Below are positions 17,722 to 26,754 of a stretch of 64,000 nt of DNA, piece after piece (the first letter of the stretch is position 1; each line of letters begins with the position of its first letter). Source of the stretch: Firmicutes bacterium TM09-10 (GTDB taxonomy: Bacteria; Bacillota; Clostridia; Lachnospirales; Lachnospiraceae); contig QUKC01000017.1 of NCBI GenBank assembly GCA_003481005.1, positions 10,829 to 74,828 on the forward strand, in the 5' to 3' direction. Position numbers and translations under genes: made by a program. The notes below the pieces were generated by a model, which did no database searches, was not told where the DNA came from, and was given only the letters and a program-made list of their open reading frames with translations.

Positions 17722-17867
17722 ATGAGTCAATTAGGGGAGCTGACCTATCGGGTGAAGAACGGAGACGGAGTAAGTTTTGAAATATTCAACGGCAGGGAGT
17801 GAATATGCCGGGATTTTTGGAAAAATATCTGGATGAAATCCGGAATAAAATAGAAAAGAAAAAGTAA
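17722..17867 (+). other. Two very short overlapping-style reading frames
   Basis: 17722-17802 encodes 26 residues behind AAAGGA (starts MSQLGELTYRVKNGDG); 17805-17867 encodes 20 residues (starts MPGFLEKYLDEIRNK). They may be pieces of one decayed gene. No family is recognised. Confidence 0.25.
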
Positions 17868-17973
17868 TGGTTTGGGTGAGTGTGGGGATCATGTTTTGGA
17901 TGGCTGTTAAAAAAAATAGTGGATGAAAAGTCGTCATTCGGAAACGGGTGGCGATTTTTTATGCTCTAAAAGA

Positions 17974-18125
17974 GAGAGGCGATAGGTTGTGGCGGGAAAA
18001 CGTCAGGCGTTGCCTGACGGGGTGATGAAGGGCGGAGGGGGAAAAGGGGAGTGAGAGGCGATGGGATGTTGGCAGGAAGTACATCAGTCGTTGCCTGACG
18101 GGGCAGTGTAGGCAGGAAGGGAGTT
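17974..18125. repeat. Imperfect tandem repeat, two ~80-bp copies
   Basis: GAGAGGCGAT recurs at 17974 and 18053, and CGTTGCCTGACGGGG at 18008 and 18089, giving a period of 79-81 bp. The first copy contains TCAGGC-GTT-GCCTGA (18003-18017), a perfect small hairpin that is mutated in the second. Confidence 0.6.
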
Positions 18126-18162
18126 GGGAGGGCTTGGGGAGCGGGAAAGTCCGCAGCGCTGC

Positions 18163-18275
18163 AATCCGGTAAATGCTGCGCATTCACCGGATTGGCGGCA
18201 TTCGCCGCATCACCGGGAGGAAGTCGGCGTCTGCCGGTGAGCAAGCTTCCCGCATCCGTCGGTTTCCTCCCGGTG
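18163..18275. repeat. Nested inverted repeats
   Basis: AATCCGGTAAATG (18163-18175) pairs with 18181-18193 with one mismatch; CACCGGGAGGAA (18211-18222) pairs perfectly with 18264-18275. No gene is seen in 17868-18551. Confidence 0.6.
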
Positions 18276-18284
18276 GCACTGCTC

Positions 18285-18320
18285 ATTGTTATGCAACAAT
18301 TTGACTGTTCTTGTTAACAA
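18285..18320. promoter_or_regulatory. Palindromic sites upstream of galK
   Basis: ATTGTT-ATGC-AACAAT (18285-18300) and TTGTTAACAA (18311-18320) are two AT-rich palindromes flanking TTGACT (18301). They could be operator and -35 element for the gal operon; no convincing -10 is seen at the right distance. Confidence 0.3.
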
Positions 18321-18407
18321 TTGGGGGTGGCAGGACGGAGGGGGTATGGTATGATAATTACAGGAGGGGCGAGAGCCCTGTGTTTGAGATTATTTTATGG
18401 GAGGTCA

Positions 18408-18443
18408 GTTTGAAGAATAAGCGTGGTCGCTTATTCTTCAAAC
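18408..18443. repeat. 16-bp perfect hairpin in galK leader
   Basis: Arms 18408-18423 and 18428-18443 are exact inverted copies with a TGGT loop. Two further stem-loops follow before the start: CGGCTG/CAGCCG near 18444-18478 and AGAGCAGAA/TTCTGCTC near 18485-18509. Confidence 0.65.
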
Positions 18444-18551
18444 GGCTGTTTGTGCCGCAGGCGTCACAAAGCAGCCGTGATCGCAGAGCAGAACCGGATG
18501 TTCTGCTCGCGGTTCCTCCGGCGCGAAGCGCCTGCGGAATGGGAGGTTATG

Positions 18552-19715
18552 ATGAAAGAACAGCTTTTAGCAAAATTTGGAGAACTCTTTGGGGGAACAG
18601 ACGGTGCGAAGGTTTATTTTGCGCCGGGCAGAGTGAATCTGATCGGAGAACATACCGACTATAACGGCGGTCATGTTTTTCCGTGTGCACTGACCATCGG
18701 TACTTATGGTGTGGCACGCAGGCGTGAGGATAAGAAGCTGCGGTTTTATTCGATGAATTTCGAGCAGCTGGGTGTGATCGAGTCGAGCGTTGAGGGCTTG
18801 AAGCCGGAGAAGGAAGCGGATTGGACGAATTATCCCAAGGGCGTGATGTGGGCGTTTGGCGAGAAGGGGATGGAAGTGACAAATGGTATGGATTTGCTGC
18901 TGTTTGGTAATATTCCGAACGGCTCCGGGCTGTCTTCTTCCGCATCGGTCGAGGTTTTGACAGGCTACATCCTGCGTGATCAGTATGGCTTTGAGGTTTC
19001 CAATCAGGATCTGGCGCTGATCGGTCAGTTTTCCGAGAACAAATTTAACGGTGTAAACTGCGGCATTATGGATCAGTTCGCAATCGCGATGGGCAAAAAG
19101 GATCATGCGATTTTCCTGGATACTGCGACGATGGAATTTGAGTATGCGCCGATTCAGCTGGAGGGCGCGAAGCTTGTGATTTCCTGCAGCAACAAAAAGC
19201 GCGGTCTGGGGGATTCTAAATATAATGAAAGAAGAAGTGAGTGCGAAGCGGCTCTGGCAGAGCTGCAGCAGGTGATCGGCATCGAGTCGCTGGGGGATCT
19301 GTCGGAGGAGCAGTTTGAAACCTACAAGTCCGCCATCAAAGATCCCGTCAGAGTAAAGCGTGCGCGGCATGCGGTTTATGAGAATCAGCGTACGATCAAG
19401 GCAGTTGCAGCGCTGAAAGCAAACGATATCACAGAGTTTGGCAAGCTGATGAATGCGTCCCACGTTTCCCTGCGGGATGATTATGAAGTAACCGGCATTG
19501 AGCTGGATACGCTGGTAGAGGAAGCCTGGAAGGTAGACGGTGTCATCGGTTCCAGAATGACCGGCGCTGGCTTTGGCGGCTGTACGGTCAGCATCGTAAA
19601 GGATGAAGCAATCGAGGCTTTTCAGGAGCAGGTTGGAAAGGCTTATCTGGAAAAAATCGGTTACGCGGCAGATTTTTATGTGGTAGAGATCGGTGACGGT
19701 CCGGTAGTATTATAA
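18552..19715 (+). CDS. galK: Galactokinase
   Basis: A 387-aa GHMP kinase that phosphorylates galactose to galactose-1-phosphate in the Leloir pathway. The galactokinase signature GRVNLIGEHTDYNGGHVFP is near residue 25, the ATP-binding motif PNGSGLSSSASVEV near 120, and the C-terminal GHMP motif TGAGFGGCTVSIV near 345. Length fits the family (about 380-390). GGGAGG ends just before two consecutive ATG codons (18549, 18552); the second has better spacing. galT follows 21 bases after the stop. The long structured leader is discussed separately. Confidence 0.97.
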   Translation: MKEQLLAKFGELFGGTDGAKVYFAPGRVNLIGEHTDYNGGHVFPCALTIGTYGVARRREDKKLRFYSMNFEQLGVIESSVEGLKPEKEADWTNYPKGVMWAFGEKGMEVTNGMDLLLFGNIPNGSGLSSSASVEVLTGYILRDQYGFEVSNQDLALIGQFSENKFNGVNCGIMDQFAIAMGKKDHAIFLDTATMEFEYAPIQLEGAKLVISCSNKKRGLGDSKYNERRSECEAALAELQQVIGIESLGDLSEEQFETYKSAIKDPVRVKRARHAVYENQRTIKAVAALKANDITEFGKLMNASHVSLRDDYEVTGIELDTLVEEAWKVDGVIGSRMTGAGFGGCTVSIVKDEAIEAFQEQVGKAYLEKIGYAADFYVVEIGDGPVVL

Positions 19716-19736
19716 GAAAGGCAGGCAATCAGGGCA

Positions 19737-21257
19737 ATGATTCAGGATAAAATCCGTGAACTGGTGCAGTATGGACTTTTGACAGGTCTGGTATCTGCAG
19801 AGGATGAAATTTATACGACAAACCGGCTGCTGGAGCTGTTCCGGATAGAAGATTATCCCTATGGATTCGGGGAAAAGATAGAACAGACAGAAGAAGAGTC
19901 GGTCAAAAGACTGCCGGATCTTCTGACGGAAATGATGGATTACGCGGTGGAAAACGGGATCATGCAGGAGGATGGTATCGTTTATCGGGATCTGTTTGAC
20001 ACAAAGATCATGAGCTGTCTGGTAGGCCGCCCCAGTGAGATCATCCGCCGGTTTCATGAGGAATATGAAAAGTCTCCGGAAGCAGCGACGGATTTCTTTT
20101 ATAAATTCAGTCAGGACACGGACTATATTCGAAGATACCGTGTTTGCCGGGATGAAAAGTGGGTAACGCCAACGAAATACGGCGATCTGGATATTACGAT
20201 CAATCTGTCCAAGCCGGAAAAAGACCCCAAAGCGATTGCGGCGGCAAGGCTGGCAAAGCAGGGCGGTTATCCGAAATGTCTGCTTTGTGTGGAAAACGAG
20301 GGTTATGCAGGTCGTATCAATCATCCGGCACGTCAGAATCACCGGATCATTCCGTTGACGATCAACGGCAGCAGATGGGGATTTCAGTATTCTCCCTATG
20401 TGTATTATAATGAGCACTGCATCGTGTTTAACGGCCAGCACACGCCGATGAAAATCGAGCACAATACCTTTGTGAAGCTGTTTGACTTTGTAAAACAGTT
20501 TCCTCATTATATACTCGGCTCCAATGCGGATCTGCCCATCGTCGGCGGTTCGATTTTGAGCCATGATCATTTTCAGGGCGGCAGATATGAGTTCCCGATG
20601 GCAAAAGCACCGGTCGAAAAAAGCTTTACGGTCAAAGGCTTTGAAGATGTACAGGCAGGAATTGTAAACTGGCCGATGTCCGTAATCCGCATTTCCGGTC
20701 CGGATACAGAGCGGCTGATCGCTCTGGCGGATGTGATCTTGGATGCATGGCGCAGCTACAGTGATGAGGCCTCCTTTATCTTTGCAGAGACAGAGGGGGA
20801 GAAGCACAACACGATCACGCCTATCGCCAGAAAACGTGGCGATCATTATGAGCTGGATCTGGTTCTGCGCAATAATATCACCACGAAAGAGCATCCCCTT
20901 GGTGTGTTCCATCCCCATGCAAACCTGCACCACATCAAAAAGGAAAACATCGGTTTGATCGAAGTAATGGGACTTGCAGTGCTTCCTGCCCGCCTGAAAA
21001 AAGAAATGGCAGAGCTGGAAGAAGCGATCCTTTGCGGGGCTGATCTTCGGCAAAACGAGGTACTTGCAGCTCATGCGGACTGGGCGGAGGAATTTTTGAC
21101 CAGACACAGCGAGGTAAATGCCGAAAATATCCATGAAATTGTGCAGCAGGAGATCGGACTGGTGTTCATGCAGGTTCTGGAGGACGCAGGCGTTTATAAA
21201 TGCACGGAGGACGGAAGAAAAGGATTCGAACGGTTTATTGACCGCTTAAATGCATGA
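19737..21257 (+). CDS. galT: Galactose-1-phosphate uridylyltransferase (Firmicutes type)
   Basis: A 506-aa enzyme exchanging UMP between UDP-glucose and galactose-1-phosphate. It belongs to the long Firmicutes class (about 500 residues) rather than the ~350-aa E. coli class. Conserved parts include CLLCVENEGYAGRINHPARQ, HRIIPLTINGSRWGFQYSPY and LGSNADLPIVGGSILSHDHF (active-site histidines), and HPLGVFHPHANLHHIKKENI. It is co-transcribed with galK. A UDP-glucose 4-epimerase gene is not in the window. Confidence 0.96.
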   Translation: MIQDKIRELVQYGLLTGLVSAEDEIYTTNRLLELFRIEDYPYGFGEKIEQTEEESVKRLPDLLTEMMDYAVENGIMQEDGIVYRDLFDTKIMSCLVGRPSEIIRRFHEEYEKSPEAATDFFYKFSQDTDYIRRYRVCRDEKWVTPTKYGDLDITINLSKPEKDPKAIAAARLAKQGGYPKCLLCVENEGYAGRINHPARQNHRIIPLTINGSRWGFQYSPYVYYNEHCIVFNGQHTPMKIEHNTFVKLFDFVKQFPHYILGSNADLPIVGGSILSHDHFQGGRYEFPMAKAPVEKSFTVKGFEDVQAGIVNWPMSVIRISGPDTERLIALADVILDAWRSYSDEASFIFAETEGEKHNTITPIARKRGDHYELDLVLRNNITTKEHPLGVFHPHANLHHIKKENIGLIEVMGLAVLPARLKKEMAELEEAILCGADLRQNEVLAAHADWAEEFLTRHSEVNAENIHEIVQQEIGLVFMQVLEDAGVYKCTEDGRKGFERFIDRLNA

Positions 21258-21263
21258 CTTTGT

Positions 21264-21289
21264 GCACAAGTCTGCAAATGTGATATAAT
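21264..21289 (+). promoter_or_regulatory. Promoter just downstream of galT
   Basis: TTGTGC (about 21260-21265) and a perfect TATAAT (about 21284-21289) preceded by TGA, an extended -10, with about 18 bp spacing. It points into a 170-base stretch with no gene that ends in a terminator, suggesting a small RNA or a long leader. Confidence 0.5.
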
Positions 21290-21295
21290 GAGCGC

Positions 21296-21462
21296 AAGAG
21301 AGCGGGAACAGGCGAAGCCTGCTCATCGCGAACGGCGAAGCTATTGAGTGAGCTATGCTCACGATATATTGCTGTGCACTATATAGAAAGACCTGCAGCA
21401 GGTATAATAAACACAAGCGAAAGGAAAGGGCTGTCGTACTAACGTGCGGCAAGCCCTTTTTT
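21296..21462 (+). ncRNA. Candidate structured small RNA
   Basis: Between the extended -10 promoter and the terminator lie several compact hairpins: CAGGC-GAA-GCCTG near 21309, GTGAGC-TAT-GCTCAC near 21343, ACCTGC-A-GCAGGT near 21389, then the terminator. No open frame is convincing. It does not match 6S, SRP or tmRNA features that I can recognise. Alternatively it is an untranslated repeat region. Confidence 0.35.
21425..21462 (+). terminator. Terminator downstream of galT region
   Basis: AAAGGGCT (21425-21432) pairs with AGCCCTTT starting near 21452, ending in six T at 21457-21462. Confidence 0.75.
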
Positions 21463-21583
21463 CATGGGAACAGAATGCTTGCAGCGCGTGCATTTTGTTG
21501 TGGATGTTGATGCACAGCAAACGGATTTGTGGTATTATGTTTACCGAAATCAAACAGGCATTTGACGAAAGAAGGTTTTATAG

Positions 21584-23515
21584 ATGAAGTTTTTACTGGC
21601 GGCACTGAACGCAAAATATATTCATTCCAATCCGGCGCTTTACAGTCTGCGGGCCTATGCGGAAAAATACCATCCGGAGGCCGCGGCACAGGTGGAGCTT
21701 GCCGAGTATACGATCAATCAGACGGTGGAGGAAATCCTTGCCGATCTTTATGAGAGAAAGCCGGAGGCAGTGGCGTTTTCCTGTTATATCTGGAATTGGA
21801 AAATGATGCAGGAGGTCATTTCCGAGCTGCATCAGGTGCGTCCCGAGCTGCCCATCTGGCTGGGCGGTCCGGAGGTATCCTATCATGCGGAGGAGGTTCT
21901 GGAGCAATTCCCGTTTCTGACCGGCGTCATGGTTGGCGAGGGCGAGGTGACGTTTTCAGAACTTTTGACCTTTTACGAAAAAAAGAGCAGCGGACGGTAT
22001 TCGGAACAGCAGCAGCTGCAGATTGTGGCATTCTGGCCGGGCGCAATCAAACAGGCCGGGCTGGACAGTATTGCAGGTATTGTTTATCGAGATCCGATCA
22101 CCGGGGAGCTTGTACGGACAAAGGAGCGCTCCCTGACCAATATCAGTGAGATCCCGTTTTTTTATAAGGATATGAAGGATTTTGCCAATCGGATCGTTTA
22201 TTATGAATCCAGCCGCGGATGTCCGTTTCGGTGCGGTTACTGTCTGTCCTCGATTGACAAACGGGTACGCCTGAGAGATCTGGCACTGGTAAAAGAGGAG
22301 CTGAAGTTTTTCCTTGATCAAAAGGTTCCGCAGGTGAAATTTATTGACAGAACCTTCAACTGTAATCATCAGCACGCAATGGAAATCTGGAAATATATTC
22401 AAGAGCACGATAATGGAATTACGAATTTCCATTTTGAGATCTCGGCAGATCTGCTGAACGGAGAAGAGCTGGCGCTTCTGGCAAAAATGCGCCCCGGTCT
22501 GGTTCAGCTGGAAATCGGTGTGCAGTCCACGAATCTGCAAACCCTTGAAGCGGTCAGACGGCATACAAATCTGGATAAGCTGCGGCATGCAGTGGTACGG
22601 ATCCATTCCGAATATAATATTCATGTGCACCTGGATCTGATCGCAGGACTTCCTTATGAAGATATGGGAAGCTTTATCCGGTCCTTTAATGATGTATACA
22701 GCATGAGGCCACAGCAGCTGCAGCTCGGGTTTCTGAAGGTATTAAAAGGCTCCTATCTGGAAGAAATGGCACAGACCTATGGGATCGTGTACCAGAGCTG
22801 TCCGCCCTATGAGGTCTTGTATACAAAATGGCTGAGCTATGGGGATATCATCCGGTTAAAGCGGGTGGAGGAAATGGTGGAACTGTATTATAACAGCAAT
22901 CAGTTCACACATTTGATTCCGGTTCTGCAGAGCCGCTTTGAAAATCCCTTTGCAATGTATGATAAATTGGCTGATTTTTATCATGAAAAAGGATATTTTG
23001 TCCATACGCCTGCCAGAGCTTACCGCTACCAGGTGCTTTTGGAGTTTGCACAGCAGGAAGACCCGGATGGGATGGAGTTATACCGGGAGCTGGCGGTGTA
23101 TGATCTGTATCTGCGGGAAAATGCGAAGAGCCGCCCGGCATTTGCATTGGACGAAAAACCGTATCATGATCAGATCGTCGAGTTTTATCAGGAAGAAGAG
23201 AAAAACCGCGCATACCTGCCGGGGTATGAGGAATATCATGCCAGACAGTTGCAGCGCATGACCCATCTGGAGGTATTTTCCTGGCCGGTACAGAAAAAGG
23301 CGTGGGAGCTGATCAGTATGTTGAAAAGAGGCGAGGTTCCGGAGACGAAAACGGCAATTTTATTCGATTATCAAAACCGGGATCGCCTGACGGACAATGC
23401 GGGAACAGCGGTGGTAGAGCTGCCGACCGCTGCGGACGCAAAACCGACAGCCGGACAGGCGACCGCCGCGGACGCAGAAGCAGTCGCCGCGACAGGAAAG
23501 GGGGCAGCCGATTGA
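21584..23515 (+). CDS. B12-binding-domain radical SAM protein (DUF4080-type)
   Basis: A 643-aa protein. The N-terminal ~130 residues form a cobalamin-binding-like fold (FLLAALNAKYIHSNPALYSL, WLGGPEVSYHAEEV, GVMVGEGE). The radical SAM core has the cluster motif SSRGCPFRCGYCLSS (residues ~207-221) and VQLEIGVQSTN. The C-terminal third matches DUF4080-type extensions. It should use a 4Fe-4S cluster and S-adenosylmethionine for a radical reaction; the substrate is unknown. The last ~35 residues are Ala/Thr-rich low complexity and end on the start codon of nth, so the tail may be poorly constrained. Confidence 0.9.
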   Translation: MKFLLAALNAKYIHSNPALYSLRAYAEKYHPEAAAQVELAEYTINQTVEEILADLYERKPEAVAFSCYIWNWKMMQEVISELHQVRPELPIWLGGPEVSYHAEEVLEQFPFLTGVMVGEGEVTFSELLTFYEKKSSGRYSEQQQLQIVAFWPGAIKQAGLDSIAGIVYRDPITGELVRTKERSLTNISEIPFFYKDMKDFANRIVYYESSRGCPFRCGYCLSSIDKRVRLRDLALVKEELKFFLDQKVPQVKFIDRTFNCNHQHAMEIWKYIQEHDNGITNFHFEISADLLNGEELALLAKMRPGLVQLEIGVQSTNLQTLEAVRRHTNLDKLRHAVVRIHSEYNIHVHLDLIAGLPYEDMGSFIRSFNDVYSMRPQQLQLGFLKVLKGSYLEEMAQTYGIVYQSCPPYEVLYTKWLSYGDIIRLKRVEEMVELYYNSNQFTHLIPVLQSRFENPFAMYDKLADFYHEKGYFVHTPARAYRYQVLLEFAQQEDPDGMELYRELAVYDLYLRENAKSRPAFALDEKPYHDQIVEFYQEEEKNRAYLPGYEEYHARQLQRMTHLEVFSWPVQKKAWELISMLKRGEVPETKTAILFDYQNRDRLTDNAGTAVVELPTAADAKPTAGQATAADAEAVAATGKGAAD

Positions 23516-24168
23516 ACGCACACACGAAAGCCATTTTGGATCAGCTCGACACCCACTACGGGAGAGAATATATCTGCTACCTCAACCATGAAAACGCCTG
23601 GCAGCTTTTGATCGCGACGATGCTGAGCGCGCAGTGCACAGATGCCAGAGTCAATATTGTCACGAAAGATCTGTTTGTGAAATATCCGTCGGTTGAAGCC
23701 TTTGCGGAGGCGGATTTAAAAGAGCTGGAGCAGGATATCCGTCCGACCGGTTTTTATCATAATAAAGCGAAAAATATCATTGCCTGCTGTCAGAGGCTGA
23801 TGGCATTGCATGACGGCGAGGTCCCCTCCGGGCTGGAGGAGCTGACGGCGCTGCCGGGAGTCGGACGTAAGACGGCAAATGTTATCCGCGGCAATATTTT
23901 CCACGAGCCAAGCGTTGTGGTGGATACCCATGTGAAGCGGATTTCCAAAAAGCTGGGGCTGACAAAAGAGGACGACCCGGAAAAAGTGGAATATGAGCTG
24001 ATGAAGGTATTACCGAAGGATCATTGGATTTTGTACAATATTCAGATTATTACGCTGGGGCGGACCATCTGCAAGGCACCGACGCCGAAATGCGGGGAAT
24101 GTTTTCTGACGGAATGGTGTAAGGATTATCAGAACCGTCAAAAAAAGGAGAGCAGGAAAAAGAAGTGA
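23512..24168 (+). CDS. nth: Endonuclease III (DNA glycosylase/AP lyase)
   Basis: A 218-aa base-excision-repair enzyme removing oxidised pyrimidines. The helix-hairpin-helix is LTALPGVGRKTANVIRGNIF, with catalytic Lys in the GRKTAN segment and catalytic Asp in VVDTHVKRIS. The C-terminal 4Fe-4S motif C-x6-C-x2-C-x5-C is present (CKAPTPKCGECFLTEWC). The start is TTG at 23512, overlapping the stop of the radical SAM gene as TTGA, with GGAAAGGGGG before it. The stop overlaps the next gene's GTG, so three genes are translationally coupled. Confidence 0.96.
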   Translation: MNAHTKAILDQLDTHYGREYICYLNHENAWQLLIATMLSAQCTDARVNIVTKDLFVKYPSVEAFAEADLKELEQDIRPTGFYHNKAKNIIACCQRLMALHDGEVPSGLEELTALPGVGRKTANVIRGNIFHEPSVVVDTHVKRISKKLGLTKEDDPEKVEYELMKVLPKDHWILYNIQIITLGRTICKAPTPKCGECFLTEWCKDYQNRQKKESRKKK

Positions 24169-24878
24169 AAGAATATGTGAGCGTAGATGTGGAAACCACC
24201 GGGCTTGCGCCGAAGCAGGATAAAATTATAGAAATCGGGGCAGTGCGCGTCCGGGACGGACAGATTGTCGGAAGCTTTACATGCTTTGTCAATCCGGGGC
24301 GCATATTGCCTGCGCATATCACAGAGCTGACCGGGATTTTACAGGAGCAGGTAGATGAGGCAGAGACGATGGAAAGCGTTTTGCCTGCCTTTTTGGAGTT
24401 TGCCGGAGATCTGCCCCTTGTGGGACATCGGATTTTGTTCGATTATGGGTTTTTGAAGCGCGCGGCGGTGAATATGCGGCTGGATTTTGAACGGAGCGGC
24501 GTGGATACCCTGAAGCTTTCCAGACAGTTTTTGTCGGAGCTTCCGAGCAGAAGATTATCCGCCCTGTGCGAACATTTCGAAATTCCGATTCAGGCGCATC
24601 GGGCGCTGGAGGACGCGAGGGCAACGCATATTTTATATGAAAAACTGCTGGAGCTTTATGGAACAGACCCGGACCGGGCAAAGGCTTTTGAGCCGGTTCC
24701 GTTGATTTGCAAGGTAAAACGCGAATCGCCTGCGACAAAAGCTCAAAAGGAACGTCTGACAAAGCTTCTTGCGCTGCATCAGCTGACGCCGGATTACGAC
24801 GTTTCCATGCTGACGAAAAACGAGGCAAGCCGTCAGATCGACCGGATTCTTGCGGCATATGGAAGCTTGCAAAAGTGA
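24165..24878 (+). CDS. DnaQ-like 3'-5' exonuclease
   Basis: A 237-aa DEDDh exonuclease, similar to the proofreading epsilon domain: ExoI motif SVDVETTGLAP (Asp and Glu for metal binding), ExoII around LVGHRILFDYGFLKR, ExoIII HRALEDARATH with the His and Asp. After residue ~175 there is an extra ~60-residue helical tail (KAQKERLTKLLALHQLTPDY) not needed for catalysis. Start is GTG at 24165 with AAAGGAG upstream. Coupling to nth suggests a DNA repair role. Confidence 0.9.
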   Translation: MKEYVSVDVETTGLAPKQDKIIEIGAVRVRDGQIVGSFTCFVNPGRILPAHITELTGILQEQVDEAETMESVLPAFLEFAGDLPLVGHRILFDYGFLKRAAVNMRLDFERSGVDTLKLSRQFLSELPSRRLSALCEHFEIPIQAHRALEDARATHILYEKLLELYGTDPDRAKAFEPVPLICKVKRESPATKAQKERLTKLLALHQLTPDYDVSMLTKNEASRQIDRILAAYGSLQK

Positions 24879-24979
24879 GGGAAGTGCTTTATAATGTGTG
24901 GAAGCGCAGCCATGGAAGATGGTGCTTCAATGCTATTTGTCAGATGTTATAAGGCAGTTTGCGGATAAAGGAGCAGAGC

Positions 24980-25081
24980 ATGAATTTCAGAAAGAAAAAG
25001 ACACAGAAAATTATATCGTCGATCATCATCCTTATTCTGGTGCTGGCGATGATTGTTCCTACATTGCTGTCGTTTTTATAA
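24980..25081 (+). CDS. 33-aa single-pass membrane protein (Prli42/DUF4044-like)
   Basis: ATG at 24980 follows AAAGGAG by six bases. The product starts MNFRKKKTQKIISS, a basic N-terminus, followed by a hydrophobic helix (residues ~11-28, IIILILVLAMIVP). Charge pattern and size resemble the small stressosome-associated Prli42 family and related DUF4044 peptides of Firmicutes. It lies 23 bases before the VanW start codon. Membership is inferred from pattern only; function in Clostridia is not established. Confidence 0.65.
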   Translation: MNFRKKKTQKIISSIIILILVLAMIVPTLLSFL

Positions 25082-25104
25082 GCGGCATAGAAAGGAATTT
25101 TAAA

Positions 25105-26658
25105 ATGAATCGAATGAAAACCGTACTGATGACGGCAGCCATGCTGGTGTGTGTGTTTGCGTGCACGGCGGTGGCAGGAAAGACTGTATACGCAGCGCCG
25201 AACGATACCATCCAGACCGGGATTTCGGCAGATGGCATGGATCTTTCCGGAATGACACAGGAACAGGCACAGGGGGCGGTTCAGAGCTATGTGAACGAAC
25301 TCGGACAGGCACAGGTGCAGCTGCAGGCGCAGGATGGACAGAGTGTATCTATCAGCCTTTCTGAGTTGGGAATTTCCTGGAAAAACCCGGAGCTTGTTTC
25401 GGAAGCAGTGTCCCTTGGAAAAAAGGGAAATATTGTAGCGCGCTATAAGGCGGAAAAGGATCTGCAGAATAAAGGAAAGAATTACCCCGTTGTTCTGGAT
25501 TTTGATAAAGAAGCGATTCGTCAGGCTGTGACGGAGCGCTGCAGTAAATTTAATGTGGAAGCGATCGATGCGCACCTGACACGGGTTGACGGATCCTTTC
25601 AGATCGAAGATGGACAGACCGGATATGTGGTAGATGAAAATGCGTCCGTAGCTGCGATCTACGATTATCTTACGGGCTCCTGGGTCAAAGGGGAAAACGG
25701 AAGCGTTGCCCTCGTAATGGCAGTGGATGAGCCCAAGGGAAAAACAGAAGAGCTTGCGAAGGTAAAAGATGTGCTCGGAACATTTACGACAAGCTATTCG
25801 ACCTCCGGTGCGTCCCGCAGCAAAAATGTTGCAAATGGCTGCAGCCTGATCAACGGAACAACTTTGTATCCCGGCGATACGTTTTCTACCTATAATACAG
25901 TGAAGCCCTTCTCTACCGAAAACGGTTACGAGATGGCGGGTTCTTATCTGAACGGCAAGGTGGTAGACAGCATCGGCGGCGGTATCTGTCAGGTATCCAC
26001 AACGCTGTACAATGCGGTTCTGCGGGCAGAGCTGGAAGTGACAGAACGTCACAATCATTCCATGATCGTAACCTATGTAGATCCGTCTGCGGATGCGGCG
26101 ATTGCAGAATCCTCCGGCAAGGATTTTGTATTTGTGAATAATACGGATTATCCGATTTATATCGAAGGACATACGGCAGATAAAAAGATTACATTTACGA
26201 TCTATGGTGTAGAGACGAGAGCAAAAAACCGCACTGTAGCTTATGAGAGTGAAGTGATTGAGAAAAAGGTTCCGGAAGCGGATCAGATCATAGCGGACGC
26301 TTCCCAGCCTATCGGCGTCATCAGCGTCAGCAGCGCACATATCGGCTACAAGGCAAGACTCTGGAAGATTGTAAAGGAAAACGGTGTGGAAGTCAGCCGG
26401 GAGCAGGTCAACAGCAGCAACTACAAGATGAGCCCCAGAACGGCAACCGTCGGAATTGCTTCTCCGGATCCGAATGCGACCAGCCAGATGCAGGCGGCCA
26501 TTGCGACCAGCAGCATTGATACGGTCAAAGCGACCATTTCCAATATCAAAGCGCAGCAGGCAGCAGCGGCGGCATTGACACCGGAGCAGCTGCAGGCGAT
26601 CGCAGAGGCTCAGGCGCAGGCTGCACAGGCGCAGCAGGACGCAGCGGCGGGAAACTAA
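25105..26658 (+). CDS. VanW-family exported protein
   Basis: A 517-aa secreted or membrane-anchored protein. A signal peptide covers residues ~1-30 (VLMTAAMLVCVFACTAVAG, cleavage after VYA). Residues ~40-200 are a peptidoglycan-binding-4 type domain (GISADGMDLSGMTQEQAQ), and ~210-380 the VanW domain: FSTYNTVKPFSTENGYEMAG, SIGGGICQVSTTLYNAV, ERHNHSMIVTYV. The last ~60 residues are Ala/Gln-rich. The start at 25105 has AAAGGAA before it. VanW domains occur in vancomycin clusters and sporulation or wall proteins, but their activity is not established. Confidence 0.92.
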   Translation: MNRMKTVLMTAAMLVCVFACTAVAGKTVYAAPNDTIQTGISADGMDLSGMTQEQAQGAVQSYVNELGQAQVQLQAQDGQSVSISLSELGISWKNPELVSEAVSLGKKGNIVARYKAEKDLQNKGKNYPVVLDFDKEAIRQAVTERCSKFNVEAIDAHLTRVDGSFQIEDGQTGYVVDENASVAAIYDYLTGSWVKGENGSVALVMAVDEPKGKTEELAKVKDVLGTFTTSYSTSGASRSKNVANGCSLINGTTLYPGDTFSTYNTVKPFSTENGYEMAGSYLNGKVVDSIGGGICQVSTTLYNAVLRAELEVTERHNHSMIVTYVDPSADAAIAESSGKDFVFVNNTDYPIYIEGHTADKKITFTIYGVETRAKNRTVAYESEVIEKKVPEADQIIADASQPIGVISVSSAHIGYKARLWKIVKENGVEVSREQVNSSNYKMSPRTATVGIASPDPNATSQMQAAIATSSIDTVKATISNIKAQQAAAAALTPEQLQAIAEAQAQAAQAQQDAAAGN

Positions 26659-26684
26659 GCACCGGATTATAAAGCAGAGCGGAT

Positions 26685-26725
26685 GGCAGAGCCGGGCTGG
26701 AGGTCCGGCTCTGCCATGCTTTGAT
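26685..26725 (+). terminator. Terminator after VanW gene
   Basis: A perfect 11-bp stem (26685-26695 with 26705-26715, GGCAGAGCCGG/CCGGCTCTGCC), followed only by a weak T stretch. Confidence 0.6.
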
Positions 26726-26754
26726 ACGATGGTATTCGGAATGGAGAAAAGCTT

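Noticed and set aside
18003..18125. Possible CRISPR-like repeat
   Set aside because: Only two imperfect copies about 80 bp apart with no constant short repeat or spacer pattern and no cas genes.
19710..21134. Minus-strand frame opposite galT
   Set aside because: Mirror of the well-supported galT gene with no recognisable protein features.
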